DNA of 64,000 nt from Desulfatibacillum aliphaticivorans DSM 15576 (GTDB lineage: Bacteria > Desulfobacterota > Desulfobacteria > Desulfobacterales > Desulfatibacillaceae). The notes beneath the pieces were generated by a model. It was not told the origin of the DNA, did no database searches, and saw only the letters and a program-made list of their open reading frames with translations. Numbering within the stretch: the first letter of the stretch is position 1; each line of letters begins with the position of its first letter. The stretch covers positions 124,001 through 188,000 of the forward strand of contig NZ_AUCT01000009.1 of NCBI RefSeq assembly GCF_000429905.1, read 5' to 3'. Both the position numbers and the translations under genes were made by a program. Of the stretch, positions 24,621 to 33,941 are shown one piece after another.

Positions 24621-25892
24621 TTAAAACTGGTTCAAAAACGTGGATATGCGTTCGCATCCATGAACCAGGTTGGGGAAGACTTCTTCCATATACTCTTCCG
24701 TGACGTGGTGTCTGCCAGGCCAGGTGTCCAGGGCTTGCTGCCCGTCGAAATCCACTCCCGCCACCCGGACGCCCAGGTTGGTGGCCGGCAGGTAGAAGTC
24801 CGATCCCGGCAGCACGGCCACCCCCACCTCCTCCAACAAGGCATGGGACAAGGAAGCCGCGGTGATGACGTTTTTTTTGGCCAGTTGGCTTCTGAACTTG
24901 TCAAAATCCGGAAAGGCGTAAAAGGCGCCGGCGGGCCTGGGACAGTTCAGGCCCATGTCCGTGAACTCATCATGCAGATAATGCATGACGTGGCGGTAGA
25001 TGTCCCGGGTTTTTTGCACAAAGGGCCGGACGTTTTCAAAATCGCCGTAAGCGGCCAGGGCCGCGTGCTGGATGGGCGCGCTCACTGCGCTGAAGGTTTC
25101 GCTGATTACGGCTTTCAACGAATTCATGACCAGTTCCAGGGAGTCCGGTATCAAAGCCACGCCCAAGCGATAGCCGCCGGCTGCAAAGGATTTGGACAGG
25201 CCGCCGGATACGATGGTTCCCTCGGGATAATGGAGAGCCAGGCTGCTCATGGCCCATTTATCGTATTCAAGCATGGCGTAGATTTCGTCGGATATGACGA
25301 TCACCTGATAGGCCTTGCAGATTTCGGCAAGCTCCTTGATTTCCTTTTCGTGGTACAAGGCGCCGGTGGGGTTGTTGGGATTGTTGAAAATAAGCAGCTT
25401 TTGCTTTTGCCCCGCTTCGTAGCACGCCTTATCCAGGGCTTCCGGGGTGAGGCGGTAGTTGTACTCCCGATTGGTGGGAATGGTGATGATTTCCTTGCCC
25501 CTGAGGGCGGCCTGTGGGCCGTAGCTGACCCAACTGGGCACAGGAACCAGCAGGGGCCCCTCCACCAGGTAGATGATCTCAAAAATCAACTCCTTGCTTC
25601 CCGGCCCCACGCACACATTGGAAGACAGAAAGTCGTATCCGAATTCCTTGTTATAGAACCCTGCGACAGCCTCGCACAATTCCGGCAATCCCTGGGTGGG
25701 CAGGTAATCTTTTTTGTCCGTGTTTTCGGCCAGGGCCTTTTGTATGACTTCCGGCACCGGAAACGGGGATTGGCCAAACCCGAAATGAACAATGTCCTTT
25801 CCCTGCTTACGCAGTTCTTTGGCCCTTAAATTAATGGCCAGGGTTGCGGATTCCTTAAGGCTTAACACCAGCGGGTTCAATACTGGTCTCAT
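24621..25892 (-). CDS. Class I/II PLP aminotransferase
   Basis: A 423-residue aspartate-aminotransferase-like enzyme. Visible: LPTQGLPELCEAVAGFYNK near 80, NNPNNPTGALY near 170 (substrate carboxylate/PLP contact), SDEIYAMLEY near 205, and the PLP lysine in SGGLSKSFAAGGYRLG near 235, then GVRVAGVDFDG near 390. The length is slightly greater than AspC, and the C-terminal extension (WPGRHHVTEEYMEEVFPNLV) is unlike AspC, so the exact amino donor is not predictable. It is a single gene, convergent with rluD, and separated from its other neighbour by a 340-base gap. Confidence 0.85.
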   Translation of the reverse strand: MRPVLNPLVLSLKESATLAINLRAKELRKQGKDIVHFGFGQSPFPVPEVIQKALAENTDKKDYLPTQGLPELCEAVAGFYNKEFGYDFLSSNVCVGPGSKELIFEIIYLVEGPLLVPVPSWVSYGPQAALRGKEIITIPTNREYNYRLTPEALDKACYEAGQKQKLLIFNNPNNPTGALYHEKEIKELAEICKAYQVIVISDEIYAMLEYDKWAMSSLALHYPEGTIVSGGLSKSFAAGGYRLGVALIPDSLELVMNSLKAVISETFSAVSAPIQHAALAAYGDFENVRPFVQKTRDIYRHVMHYLHDEFTDMGLNCPRPAGAFYAFPDFDKFRSQLAKKNVITAASLSHALLEEVGVAVLPGSDFYLPATNLGVRVAGVDFDGQQALDTWPGRHHVTEEYMEEVFPNLVHGCERISTFLNQF

Positions 25893-26161
25893 GGTTTACT
25901 CCTGATTACGCTTCGTTTTGATGCTTTGATATTTTTTCACCTTCTCCGCCTGGGCGGAGCCTCATTGTCCACGCCGTTCGCCGTTCGGCCTGAACCGGCA
26001 GTTGCTACCATCGTCGGCGCCGGAATTCAACTCCTAATCCGGCTTAGGGGCCATCATCCTTATCCCATTGGCTCAGGTCAACTTATTCGTTGACTTTATT
26101 TAGTTTTCCCACGAGGTGTTGTGGAGGGATAAATCAGGTCATGAAGGATTAGTGGAAACGC
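25893..26161. other. Non-coding stretch upstream of the aminotransferase
   Basis: About 270 bases without a credible gene; it should hold the aminotransferase promoter on the minus strand, but I see no clear -35/-10 pair. Confidence 0.4.
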
Positions 26162-26202
26162 AAAAAAAAACCGGAGAAAAAGCTGTGCGCCTTCCCTCCG
26201 GC
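26162..26202 (-). terminator. Terminator of the formylglycine-enzyme-like gene
   Basis: On the minus strand CCGGAG and CTCCGG form a stem with a loop of about 19 bases, followed by nine T. It is 30 bases after the stop at 26232. Confidence 0.65.
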
Positions 26203-26231
26203 TTTAGGATTCAATCGTCGTTTAAAGGGAC

Positions 26232-27023
26232 TTACTCAATGTCCTTGACCAGGCGAAGGCCGATGAATTTTTGTGGGCTCAGGCTGTTGCTCCGGTAGGC
26301 CGAAGAACAGAACTTGGCCTTGGAATACCATCCGCCGCCGCGAATGACTCTCGCCGTTTTCTTCACTTTAGCGTCAGGCTGGAATCCTTTCGGGTCCACG
26401 GAAGGGGCATCCTTGTAGTAGTCCTGTCCATAATAGTCCTGGCACCATTCAAACACATTGCCGTAAATGTCGTACAAACCCCAGGGATTGGGCTTCAACT
26501 GCCCCACCGGGTTGGTGAATTTTGAATTGCCGTAATACCATGCATACTCGCCTAAGCGGGAGGCGTCGTCCCCAAAAAAATAAGCGGCGGCCGTGCCGGC
26601 CCGGGCGGCGTATTCCCATTCCGCCTCCGTGGGAAGCCGGTATGTCTTGGTTCCTTCTTTTTCATTGAGCTTGAGCAAAAAGAGCTCCACATCAGCGTAC
26701 GAAACCTGCTCTACAGGATTGTTGGGGTTGCTCAGCTTTGACGCATCCTGCCCCATGATTTCCGCCCATTGCTTCCGGGTCACCTCATACTTGCCCATGA
26801 AAAAAGGTTTTGTAATCGTGATCTTATGTTCCGGCTGGGCGTCTTCAAACTCTTCTCCTTCAGGCGCTCCCATTGTAAACGCGCCTGCCTCGATTTTTAT
26901 AAACTCCATCCCGGATGAGTCGGTGAACTCATTTTGCCCCGCAAAAAGATTGGCGGGAGATAACAGCAAGCCCACCACCGCCAAAACGCAACCCACGGTA
27001 AAAATACTGATGCTTTTTTTCAC
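26232..27023 (-). CDS. Exported formylglycine-generating-enzyme-like (SUMF1-fold) protein
   Basis: A 263-residue protein. A GTG start at 27023 is chosen since GGGAGGAAAAT precedes it and it begins a clean signal peptide (VKKSISIFTVGC to ANLFAG). The mature part is one FGE-sulfatase domain: MEFIKIEAGAFTMGAPEGEE, then KYEVTRKQWAEIMG, YRLPTEAEWEYAARAGT, GNVFEWCQDYY, and a final RVIRGGGWYSKAKFCSSAYR. In true formylglycine-generating enzymes two Cys sit in the last motif (C-x4-C); here the first is Ser and only the second remains, and there is no sulfatase gene nearby. It is therefore likely not a sulfatase activator; the fold is often reused in envelope and signalling proteins. Confidence 0.85.
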   Translation of the reverse strand: MKKSISIFTVGCVLAVVGLLLSPANLFAGQNEFTDSSGMEFIKIEAGAFTMGAPEGEEFEDAQPEHKITITKPFFMGKYEVTRKQWAEIMGQDASKLSNPNNPVEQVSYADVELFLLKLNEKEGTKTYRLPTEAEWEYAARAGTAAAYFFGDDASRLGEYAWYYGNSKFTNPVGQLKPNPWGLYDIYGNVFEWCQDYYGQDYYKDAPSVDPKGFQPDAKVKKTARVIRGGGWYSKAKFCSSAYRSNSLSPQKFIGLRLVKDIE

Positions 27024-27262
27024 ATTTTCCTCCCAAGACCATTTTAAAAATCCGGCGCGCACAGGTTGCAATTTTTTATACAATCAGGCTTACAATAATT
27101 TTTACCTTAATAACCTGTGAGCGCCGTACAGAATAAAAGTTATGAACACCGTTTCGGCCTGCCAAGGCGCACTGGATGGACACCCCGTTCAGCCGATGAA
27201 GCTACGATAATCAATCCTCCTTTGGAATGCAAGCGGCAAAGCGCGAAAACGCACGCCCCGCG

Positions 27263-30172
27263 CTATTTGCCAAAGAAATGCCTCCAGGCGGCCATGACTT
27301 TTTGCCGGACCTCCTCCACCTCTTCCAGCGGGACCATGGCGGGCTTGTCCTCCCGGGCCAGGGCGTGAACGTGCCCGCGCAACGCCAGATAGGCCTCCTT
27401 GAGGGAGGTCGCCATGGTTTCAGGCATCAATTGAGCGGCGGTGACGGCTTCCAAAAGACGCATGTTGTCGGTCCAGTCGGTCAGACTGGGCGTGTCGTGC
27501 GCCCGGGAGAGGACCAGGTATTGGACCAGGAATTCTATGTCTACAATCCCTCCGGGGCCCTGTTTGATGTCAAAAAGCCCTTTTTCCTTTTTTTCCAGTT
27601 CTTTTTTCATGAGGTTGCGCATTTTGACAACCTCCGCCTTGAGGGTTGTATCGTTGCGGAAGGTGCACAGCACTTCGCGCCGGATTTTAAAAAACCGGCT
27701 GGCCATGGCCACGTCTCCGGCTACCGGCCTGGCTCTGACAAGGGCCTGGTGCTCCCAGGTCCGAGCCTGATTGCGCTGATAATCCTGAAAAGCGTCCACA
27801 TGGCTGACCAGCAATCCGCCGCCGCCGCTGGGGCGCAGGCGCATGTCGGTTTCGTAGCAGACCCCGGAGGGCGTGTGGGCGCCCAGGATGTGAATCACCC
27901 TTTGCCCCAGACGGGCGAAAAAGGCGCCGTTATACAAAGGATTGGAGCTTTTGGTCATTTCCCCGGTAATGCCTGCATGAAGAAATACCATGTCCAGATC
28001 GGAGCCGTAGCTTAATTCAATGCCGCCCAGCTTGCCGTAAGCCACCACGGAAAATCCGCGCTGGCACTGGCCGGAGTTCAGTTGGCAGGTGGGCTCGCCG
28101 TGTTTTTTCACCACGTGATTCCAGGCCATGTCCAGGGACTTGGTCAGAATACACTCGGCGATTTCCGTCAGATGGTCGCTCACCCGCATGAGAGGCAGGG
28201 CGCCGGTGACGTCGGCGGCGATCACCCGCAACACGTTCACCTGCTTGAACATGCGGAGCTGCTCCAGGAATTCCTCTTCGTCCTCGGGGTCGAGCCCTCG
28301 CAGACGGAGATGAAGTTCCCTGTCCAGCTCCCATCTTCTGAGAGGCGTGTACAAAATCCCCGGATCCATCAACTCGTCCAGGAGGGCGGGATACCGGGTT
28401 ACCAGGGATGCGATCAAGGGGCTGGAGTCGCATAGCTTGACCAGGCGCTCCAAAACCTCCGGGTTTTCCACCAGCAGGGAAAGGTAAGCCGTCCTGCGGA
28501 TGACCGCTTCCACCAGGGTCAGGACCCGTTTCAGGGCGACTTCCGGCTGGTCGGCCTTGCCGGCCTCGGCCAGGACCGAAGGGATCAGGCGGTCAAGCTG
28601 CAATCGGGCGTGTTCGGACAGGCTGCGGCCCTGGGGGGATTTTTTCAGGTCCGAAACCATTTTTTCCGCCTGCTCCGGGTCGTCAAAGCCGGCCAGAGCC
28701 AGCATTTCCACGGCCTGCTCCACGGGAACGGTCTGGTGCCAGACCCACAACAAAGCCTGGTCCTCCCCCACACTGGGCCGCTTTTCCTCCGGGTCGGCCA
28801 GCAACTCCTCAAAATGGAATTGCACCTTGTCGCGATGCCTGGCCAGGACGTGTTCGAAATCCTCCCAGGCGAAATAGCCCATGGACAGGGACAAACACAT
28901 TTGCTCGGTCTGGGTTCGGGGGATTTTATGCTCCTGCCGGTCGGCGAATTCCTGGATGCGGTTTTCCGTCTTGCGAAGAAGGATGTAACCTTCTTTCAAA
29001 TCCTCGCAAACGTCCAAGGGCAGCAATTTATTCTCGCTGAGCAGATCCAGGATTTTCATGATGCCCGGCTCCTGCAAGACGGGCAAAACCCCGCCCCGGA
29101 GCAATTGCATGACCTGCCCCACAAACTCAATCTCCCGGATGCCGCCGGGGCCGATTTTTATGTCATGCTCCAGGCCTTTGCGCTTTACTTCCAGGGAAAT
29201 CATGCGTTTCATTTCCCGAAGCGCCTCAAAAACCGTGTAATCCAGATATTTCCGGTATAGGAAGGGCTTGAGAATCCGCAACAGATCCATGCCTGCTTTA
29301 ATGTCCCCGGCCACGGGGCGGGCCTTGATCCAGGCGTACCGCTCCCACTCGCGCCCCTGAAACTCGTAATACTGCTCCATGGCGCTGAACGGCATGACCA
29401 TGGGGCCGTTGGCTCCGTCGGGACGCAGGCGCATGTCCACGCGAAACACCTGGCCCAGGTCCGTCTTGGCGCCGATGACCTTGATAAGGTCTTTGCAGAG
29501 TTTGGTGAAATACTCCAGGTTGGTGACGCTTTTCTCGCCGCCCTGGGTGGTTCCGGTATGCTTGTAGGAGAAAATCAGGTCGATGTCCGACGAAAAATTC
29601 AGCTCCTGGGCGCCCAGCTTGCCCATGCCCATGACCACCAGGCCGACTTTTTGCCCTTCGGGCCCCGTGGGAACGCCCCATTTGGGAGTCATCCAGTCCG
29701 AAAGCACGGCCTGGGCTTTGTCAATGCACGCCCTGGCCAAGGCGCTCAAGCTGTGCAGGGTCCGGAAAAGATCGTCCCAGCCAGCCAGGTCCCGCCAGGC
29801 GATGCGCACCATCTCCCGGTTGCGGAAACGCCGGAGCGCGGCCATGAGCCCGTCCTTGTCCTCCACGCCCCGGCAAAACTGATCCAGGGCGCTGCGCATT
29901 TGGGCCTCGGCGCTTACGGACCGCAGGTCCGCTTTTGCCAGATCGCAAAACTCCCCGGTGAACCTTTGCGCGTATTGGTAAACAAAATCGCTGCACGTAA
30001 AAACAAGAGGCAGCGAAGATAGCACCTGTTCGTTGAAAGGGGGCTCCAGCCCCTTGGCTTCCAACTCCTCTGCAAACGCGTCCACGCGTTCTTCCATCCT
30101 GCCCATTAACGCGGCCGGCAGTTCCACGGCCTTCACCTGCTCCGCCCAGTCTGAATAACTTTGGTTCTTCAA
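27263..30172 (-). CDS. glnE: Bifunctional glutamine synthetase adenylyltransferase/deadenylylase
   Basis: A 969-residue GlnE with both halves. The first nucleotidyltransferase domain has GMGKLGAQELNFSSDIDLIF near 170 and the second YGKLGGIELSYGSDLDMVFL near 690, each with the catalytic Asp-x-Asp; each is followed by a GlnD PII-uridylyltransferase-like helical domain (KIGPGGIREIEFVGQVMQLL and KQGPGGIVDIEFLVQYLVLS). It adds or removes AMP on glutamine synthetase in response to PII and glutamine. TTG start at 30172 with GAGGAA before it. It is a lone gene between the exported protein and a TetR gene. Confidence 0.96.
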   Translation of the reverse strand: MKNQSYSDWAEQVKAVELPAALMGRMEERVDAFAEELEAKGLEPPFNEQVLSSLPLVFTCSDFVYQYAQRFTGEFCDLAKADLRSVSAEAQMRSALDQFCRGVEDKDGLMAALRRFRNREMVRIAWRDLAGWDDLFRTLHSLSALARACIDKAQAVLSDWMTPKWGVPTGPEGQKVGLVVMGMGKLGAQELNFSSDIDLIFSYKHTGTTQGGEKSVTNLEYFTKLCKDLIKVIGAKTDLGQVFRVDMRLRPDGANGPMVMPFSAMEQYYEFQGREWERYAWIKARPVAGDIKAGMDLLRILKPFLYRKYLDYTVFEALREMKRMISLEVKRKGLEHDIKIGPGGIREIEFVGQVMQLLRGGVLPVLQEPGIMKILDLLSENKLLPLDVCEDLKEGYILLRKTENRIQEFADRQEHKIPRTQTEQMCLSLSMGYFAWEDFEHVLARHRDKVQFHFEELLADPEEKRPSVGEDQALLWVWHQTVPVEQAVEMLALAGFDDPEQAEKMVSDLKKSPQGRSLSEHARLQLDRLIPSVLAEAGKADQPEVALKRVLTLVEAVIRRTAYLSLLVENPEVLERLVKLCDSSPLIASLVTRYPALLDELMDPGILYTPLRRWELDRELHLRLRGLDPEDEEEFLEQLRMFKQVNVLRVIAADVTGALPLMRVSDHLTEIAECILTKSLDMAWNHVVKKHGEPTCQLNSGQCQRGFSVVAYGKLGGIELSYGSDLDMVFLHAGITGEMTKSSNPLYNGAFFARLGQRVIHILGAHTPSGVCYETDMRLRPSGGGGLLVSHVDAFQDYQRNQARTWEHQALVRARPVAGDVAMASRFFKIRREVLCTFRNDTTLKAEVVKMRNLMKKELEKKEKGLFDIKQGPGGIVDIEFLVQYLVLSRAHDTPSLTDWTDNMRLLEAVTAAQLMPETMATSLKEAYLALRGHVHALAREDKPAMVPLEEVEEVRQKVMAAWRHFFGK

Positions 30173-30330
30173 GATTCCTCGGTGTTGGAGACATCAAAAG
30201 GTTTATTTGCTGCACATGTCGTTATTTTTTAAGCCCTTTCACCCTACTTAATCAAGGAAAAGATAGGCAAGAAAAAACAGTTTACCACGCAAAAGGCGCT
30301 TATAGAAAGGAAGGGAGGGAAATTCGCCCC

Positions 30331-30984
30331 TCAGGAGGGAAGGTATACGGCCAGATACGCAGAGGCCATGGTTTTTAGCTCTTCCAGCAATAGGGCGGCG
30401 TTTTCGGCGCCCTCCGGCCTCTGGCTTTCAAACCAGGCAAGATCCAGCATGCAGGTGGAGGTCTCGACGACCGTCCTGGCGGCCGCCATCGCCTTTTGGG
30501 AAGAAATATTCGCCCTTCGCTTCAGCAGGGCCTGACATAAGGCCTGGGCATGGCGTTCGTTCATGGCCGCGTCCACGGCCCGCAACTCCGGGCTGGCCTG
30601 CATGGCCGCCCGTATGGCCTTCAATCCGGGGATTTCGGCGCCTATCATATATACGGCGTCTATCAGCTCGCGTAGGGCGGGCTTCCAGTCTATGTTCGGA
30701 TTTTCCAGGTCCCTGTACACGTCAAACAAGGCCTCCTCAGGCAGGGTCGCCTGCTGAGCCAGGGCGTGCACGATGGCCAGCTTGTTGGGAAAGTAGCGGT
30801 ACACGCTCCGGATGCGGACTCCGGCAAGCTCCGCCGCCTTTTTGGTGGTCAGTCCGTCCACGCCCGAGTCCTCCAGCAATTGGGCCGCCGCCGCCAGAAT
30901 TTTTTCCCGGGTTTCCACAGCCCGAGCCTGGGTGGGCTTGACCCGCTCGGTAAGTGCAAGCTGGTTGTTTTTATTGGATTTCAT
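30331..30984 (-). CDS. TetR-family repressor, divergent to the saccharopine-dehydrogenase-like gene
   Basis: A 217-residue regulator with a TetR helix-turn-helix at about 20-65: TREKILAAAAQLLEDSGVDG, then TKKAAELAGVRIRSVYRYFPNK. The rest is the variable ligand-binding/dimer domain. ATG at 30984 is preferred to the upstream TTG at 30996. The 149-base gap to the divergent gene at 31134 contains a perfect palindrome (31059-31079) and a related half-copy (31000-31013), most likely its operators, so it probably represses itself and the divergent gene. The ligand is unknown. Confidence 0.88.
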   Translation of the reverse strand: MKSNKNNQLALTERVKPTQARAVETREKILAAAAQLLEDSGVDGLTTKKAAELAGVRIRSVYRYFPNKLAIVHALAQQATLPEEALFDVYRDLENPNIDWKPALRELIDAVYMIGAEIPGLKAIRAAMQASPELRAVDAAMNERHAQALCQALLKRRANISSQKAMAAARTVVETSTCMLDLAWFESQRPEGAENAALLLEELKTMASAYLAVYLPS

Positions 30985-30999
30985 GATTTTTCCCAAAAG

Positions 31000-31079
31000 G
31001 GGAGTAATGCTACTTTTTTTCTTGACAGCTCAAATTCAAGGGGTTAGCCTGGGTTCTTAAAGGGAGTATTGCTCCCTTT
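31000..31079. promoter_or_regulatory. Divergent control region with TetR-type operators
   Basis: AAAGGGAG-TATTG-CTCCCTTT at 31059-31079 has perfect 8-base arms. GGGAGTAATGCTAC at 31000-31013 repeats the same core (GGGAGTA, then TGCT). Between them TTGACA (31022-31027) is a perfect -35; a weak -10 (TAGCCT) follows at 17 bases, placing the palindrome just after the start of transcription. Confidence 0.6.
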
Positions 31080-31133
31080 TTAACAGCATAAGCTAAACCT
31101 TCTATCAGGTCAACAAAAACAAGGGGGCCAAAC

Positions 31134-32360
31134 ATGAAAATTCTGGCTCTGGGGGGATGCGGGGAAATGGGCGCCTACGCAGTTCGCGCCTTGCTGGATA
31201 TGGATAAAACGGTGGAAATCGTCGTGGCGGACCGGAACGGGGATGCGGCCAAATCTTTTGTGGAAACGCTGCCGGACAGGGCGTCCTGGATACAGTTGGA
31301 CATCTCGAATCCGTCCGCCCTGGAAGCGGCGGTCGCAGAGGCGGACGTGGTCATGAACACGGTGGGACCGTATTTCCGGTTCGGCGTTTTGGTGTTGAAG
31401 GCCTGCATCCGTTGCGGCAGGGATTACGTGGACATCTGCGACGACTGGGAGCCCACCCTGGACATGCTGGACCTTGACAAGGAGGCGGCCAAGGCGGGAA
31501 TTACGGCCATCGTCGGCATGGGGGCCAGCCCGGGGATATCCAACATGCTGGCTGTAAAGGCGGTCAAGGAGTTGGATAGGGCGGCCAAGGCTTATACGGG
31601 GTGGGACCTGGACAGCGCCAAGCCGGAGAATGTGGGGAAAAATCCCTCCGCCGCCACAATCCACGGCATCCATCAGTTGACGGGCAAGATTCGCGCTTTT
31701 GAAAAGGGCCGGTATCTGGACAAAAGGCCCATCGAGCGGCTGTCCCTCAATTATCCGGGGGTGGGAGTCCGCAACGCCTGGACCATGGGGCATCCCGAAG
31801 CCGTCACCCTGCCCAGGTACTTTTCCGCTTTGGAGCTAAGCCGGAACGTGATGGTTTCCGACAGGCTGAGCATTTTTCTTATCAAAGCCATAACGACCCT
31901 GGTGGACGTGGGCGTGATCTCCCCGGAGCGGGCGGCCTGGCTGGCGGAGCGCGCGGAGCTTGCCAAGGGCGAGAGCAAATCCCCCGAAGCCCGGCTTTCC
32001 GCCATGGCCGGCAAGAAAAGCCTGGCCCTGCCTCCGCTGTTCGCCCTGGCTCAGGGGGAGAAAAACGGCGGGCCCGCCTCGGCCGCCTGCATGATCACCA
32101 GCGCGCCCAGCGGGGGAATGGCCGGCGCCACGGGAGCGCCCCTGGCCGTGGGCGCCTGGCTGCTGGCGCAAGGCAAGGTGGAGGCCAAAGGCGTATTCGC
32201 CCCGGAGGGCTGCCTAAACCCGGAAGCCTTTTTCGACTCTCTGGGGCCTTTGTGCACGCCTCCTCGAAAAAGCGCGGAAGAGCTGACTCTCACCACCCGA
32301 TCCTGGGAAAAGGTTGGCCTGGGGGAATTGCTGCAGCTTAAGTTTACGGCTGCGGCTTGA
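31134..32360 (+). CDS. Saccharopine dehydrogenase-like NAD(P)-binding oxidoreductase
   Basis: A 408-residue protein. The N-terminus is a Rossmann fold: MKILALGGCGEMGAYAVRAL (GGxGxMG) with the acidic VADRNG near 32, and NTVGPYFRFGVLVLKACI near 82, as in the Sacchrp_dh_NADP family; the C-terminal half is the variable catalytic domain. The conserved GASPGISNMLA near residue 130 is typical of the family's trans-acting enoyl-reductase and saccharopine-like members. The substrate is unknown; with a TetR repressor and CoA-metabolism genes alongside, a fatty-acyl or keto-acid role is more likely than lysine metabolism. No ribosome site stronger than CAAGGGGG is visible. Confidence 0.8.
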   Translation: MKILALGGCGEMGAYAVRALLDMDKTVEIVVADRNGDAAKSFVETLPDRASWIQLDISNPSALEAAVAEADVVMNTVGPYFRFGVLVLKACIRCGRDYVDICDDWEPTLDMLDLDKEAAKAGITAIVGMGASPGISNMLAVKAVKELDRAAKAYTGWDLDSAKPENVGKNPSAATIHGIHQLTGKIRAFEKGRYLDKRPIERLSLNYPGVGVRNAWTMGHPEAVTLPRYFSALELSRNVMVSDRLSIFLIKAITTLVDVGVISPERAAWLAERAELAKGESKSPEARLSAMAGKKSLALPPLFALAQGEKNGGPASAACMITSAPSGGMAGATGAPLAVGAWLLAQGKVEAKGVFAPEGCLNPEAFFDSLGPLCTPPRKSAEELTLTTRSWEKVGLGELLQLKFTAAA

Positions 32361-32550
32361 CGGTGAGGATGTCCTGGAGTTATGTCATGACTTAATCACG
32401 GAATACACGGAACGCACGGAATAATATATTTCCGTGACATCCGTGTTTTAAGAACTTTCCCTTAAAAATCCAGCGATTCTCCCTTCGTCATTTCAAAGCG
32501 TCCTGGTTTACGCAGGGGCGCCGCTTGCCGCACCCTTGCGCCGCCTCTTC
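32361..32550. other. Non-coding stretch with a possible terminator hairpin
   Basis: No gene. CACGGAA (32415-32421) and TTCCGTG (32430-32436) form a hairpin within several direct copies of ACGGA; it may end transcription of the preceding gene, although the T-run is weak. Confidence 0.4.
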
Positions 32551-32579
32551 TTGCCGCATTCTCACAAGTGTGATAGACC
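32551..32579 (+). promoter_or_regulatory. Candidate promoter with operator in the spacer (crotonase gene)
   Basis: TTGCCG and TAGACC with a 17-base spacer. The spacer contains TCACA-AG-TGTGA (32562-32573). The same arrangement occurs at 33835-33863. Confidence 0.5.
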
Positions 32580-32747
32580 CCTAAAAAGCATCACTCAGGC
32601 CTGAACGGTCAATTATCATCTTTTTGACGAACATCCTAAAAAACACGGGACGCGGAGAAATAGGGCTTGCAACGACAAGCCCGGGCAGGCGGGTACGCGG
32701 CTGGAAAATCATGGTTCGGACAAAATACTATCAGGGAAGGAGAAGCT

Positions 32748-33548
32748 ATGGCGGATATCGTTACTCTGGAAGTCAAAGACCACATCGGTTTTGTCACGTT
32801 TAACCGGCCGGAAAAATACAACGCCCTCAGCCACGAGATGATCCGGAAGATTATCGAAACCGGCGAGAAAGTGATGGAGGACAAGTCCATTCGGGTGGTG
32901 GTTTTGTCGGGCAATGGAAAAGGCTTTTGCGCCGGGCTTGATATGGAGAACTTTCAAAAAATGGCCGACGGCGACGACAAGCTGGAGTTGTTCGCCCGAG
33001 CCTACAACACCCCGGCCAATAAGGCCCAGCAGGTGGGGTGGGTCTGGAAACAGGTTCCGGTCCCGGTCATAGCCGCGCTGCACGGCGTGGCCTTTGGCGG
33101 CGGCCTGCAAATAGCCCTGGGGGCTGACATCCGGCTGGCCGCTCCGGGCACGCGTTTTTCGGTCATGGAAATCAAGTGGGGCCTGATTCCGGATATGTCC
33201 ATCACCCAGACCCTATGCGATCTGGTTCGTCTGGATGTGGCCAAGGAACTGACCTTCACCGGCCGCATCGTCGAGGCCAAGGAAGCGGCGGAATTGGGCC
33301 TGATAACCCGGGTGGTGGAAGACCCCCTGGCCGAGGCGACCGAGATGGCCAAGCTCATAGCCTCCAAAAACCCGGACGCCATTTCCCGGGACAAACAATT
33401 GCTGGAATCCGCATGGCGGGCCGGCGCCGCCAAGGGCATGCTGATTGAGGAAAGCCTGCAGCGGGAGATCATCGCCACGCCCAACCAGATCGAAGCGGTC
33501 ATGGCTGAGTTCGAAAAACGGGACCCCAAATTTTCGGACAGGTTCTAA
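32748..33548 (+). CDS. Crotonase-superfamily protein (enoyl-CoA hydratase/isomerase)
   Basis: A 266-residue protein; ATG at 32748 has GGGAAGGAGAAGCT before it. It has the crotonase oxyanion loops GKGFCAGLDMENF near 60 and HGVAFGGGLQIALGAD near 110. Of the two Glu that activate water in true hydratases, the first is Gln (GGGLQIAL) and the second is kept (SVMEIKWGLIPDM). The chemistry may thus be isomerisation or another enolate reaction rather than plain hydration. It stands between the saccharopine-dehydrogenase-like gene and an SDR, and shares a promoter architecture with the SDR. Confidence 0.85.
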   Translation: MADIVTLEVKDHIGFVTFNRPEKYNALSHEMIRKIIETGEKVMEDKSIRVVVLSGNGKGFCAGLDMENFQKMADGDDKLELFARAYNTPANKAQQVGWVWKQVPVPVIAALHGVAFGGGLQIALGADIRLAAPGTRFSVMEIKWGLIPDMSITQTLCDLVRLDVAKELTFTGRIVEAKEAAELGLITRVVEDPLAEATEMAKLIASKNPDAISRDKQLLESAWRAGAAKGMLIEESLQREIIATPNQIEAVMAEFEKRDPKFSDRF

Positions 33549-33834
33549 AAAGCATAACTGCGCCTCCGGCGACAAACTTTTGAAAAAGTCTGATCAAAAC
33601 TTTAAAAATGGCGCTTCGCGAAAAAAAGGTGTGATGGCAAAACCGCCGCGAAGCGCCTCATCTTAAATCTCTCCCCCCCGGCGAAGGAAAGTCAGGTTGG
33701 GAGGATGTTTTTCCCGAGCATTCTTTTAGAGATTCAGGAGGCCTTCCGCCGCTTCCCATTGACTCTGTGTAAAATCCGGATTTTTGAGTTTTGTATGATC
33801 CTCCCCGTGTATTTGCGAACCGACAGGATGGCGC
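33549..33834. repeat. Intergenic region with an 11-base inverted repeat
   Basis: No gene. GGCGCTTCGCG (33610-33620) and CGCGAAGCGCC (33647-33657) are perfect inverted arms around a 26-base loop; no T-run follows, so it may be a transcript-end or dispersed repeat element. Confidence 0.5.
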
Positions 33835-33879
33835 TTGCCGCTCCTTTACAGGTGTGATAAGATTCCGAACGATCGCTCG
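33835..33879 (+). promoter_or_regulatory. Candidate SDR promoter with two operator-like palindromes
   Basis: TTGCCG (33835-33840), 17-base spacer, TAAGAT (33858-33863). The spacer contains TTACA-GG-TGTGA (33846-33857). Overlapping the start point is CGAACGATCGCTCG (33866-33879), palindromic except one pair, the size of a TetR operator. Confidence 0.58.
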
Positions 33880-33941
33880 CTAATATGATGGGGCGTAAAG
33901 TTTTCAGGACGCCTCCCAAAAACAAAGCAAAGGGGAAAGTT

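Noticed and set aside
26232..27023. Sulfatase-modifying factor (active formylglycine-generating enzyme)
   Set aside because: The first of the two catalytic cysteines is Ser and no sulfatase is nearby.
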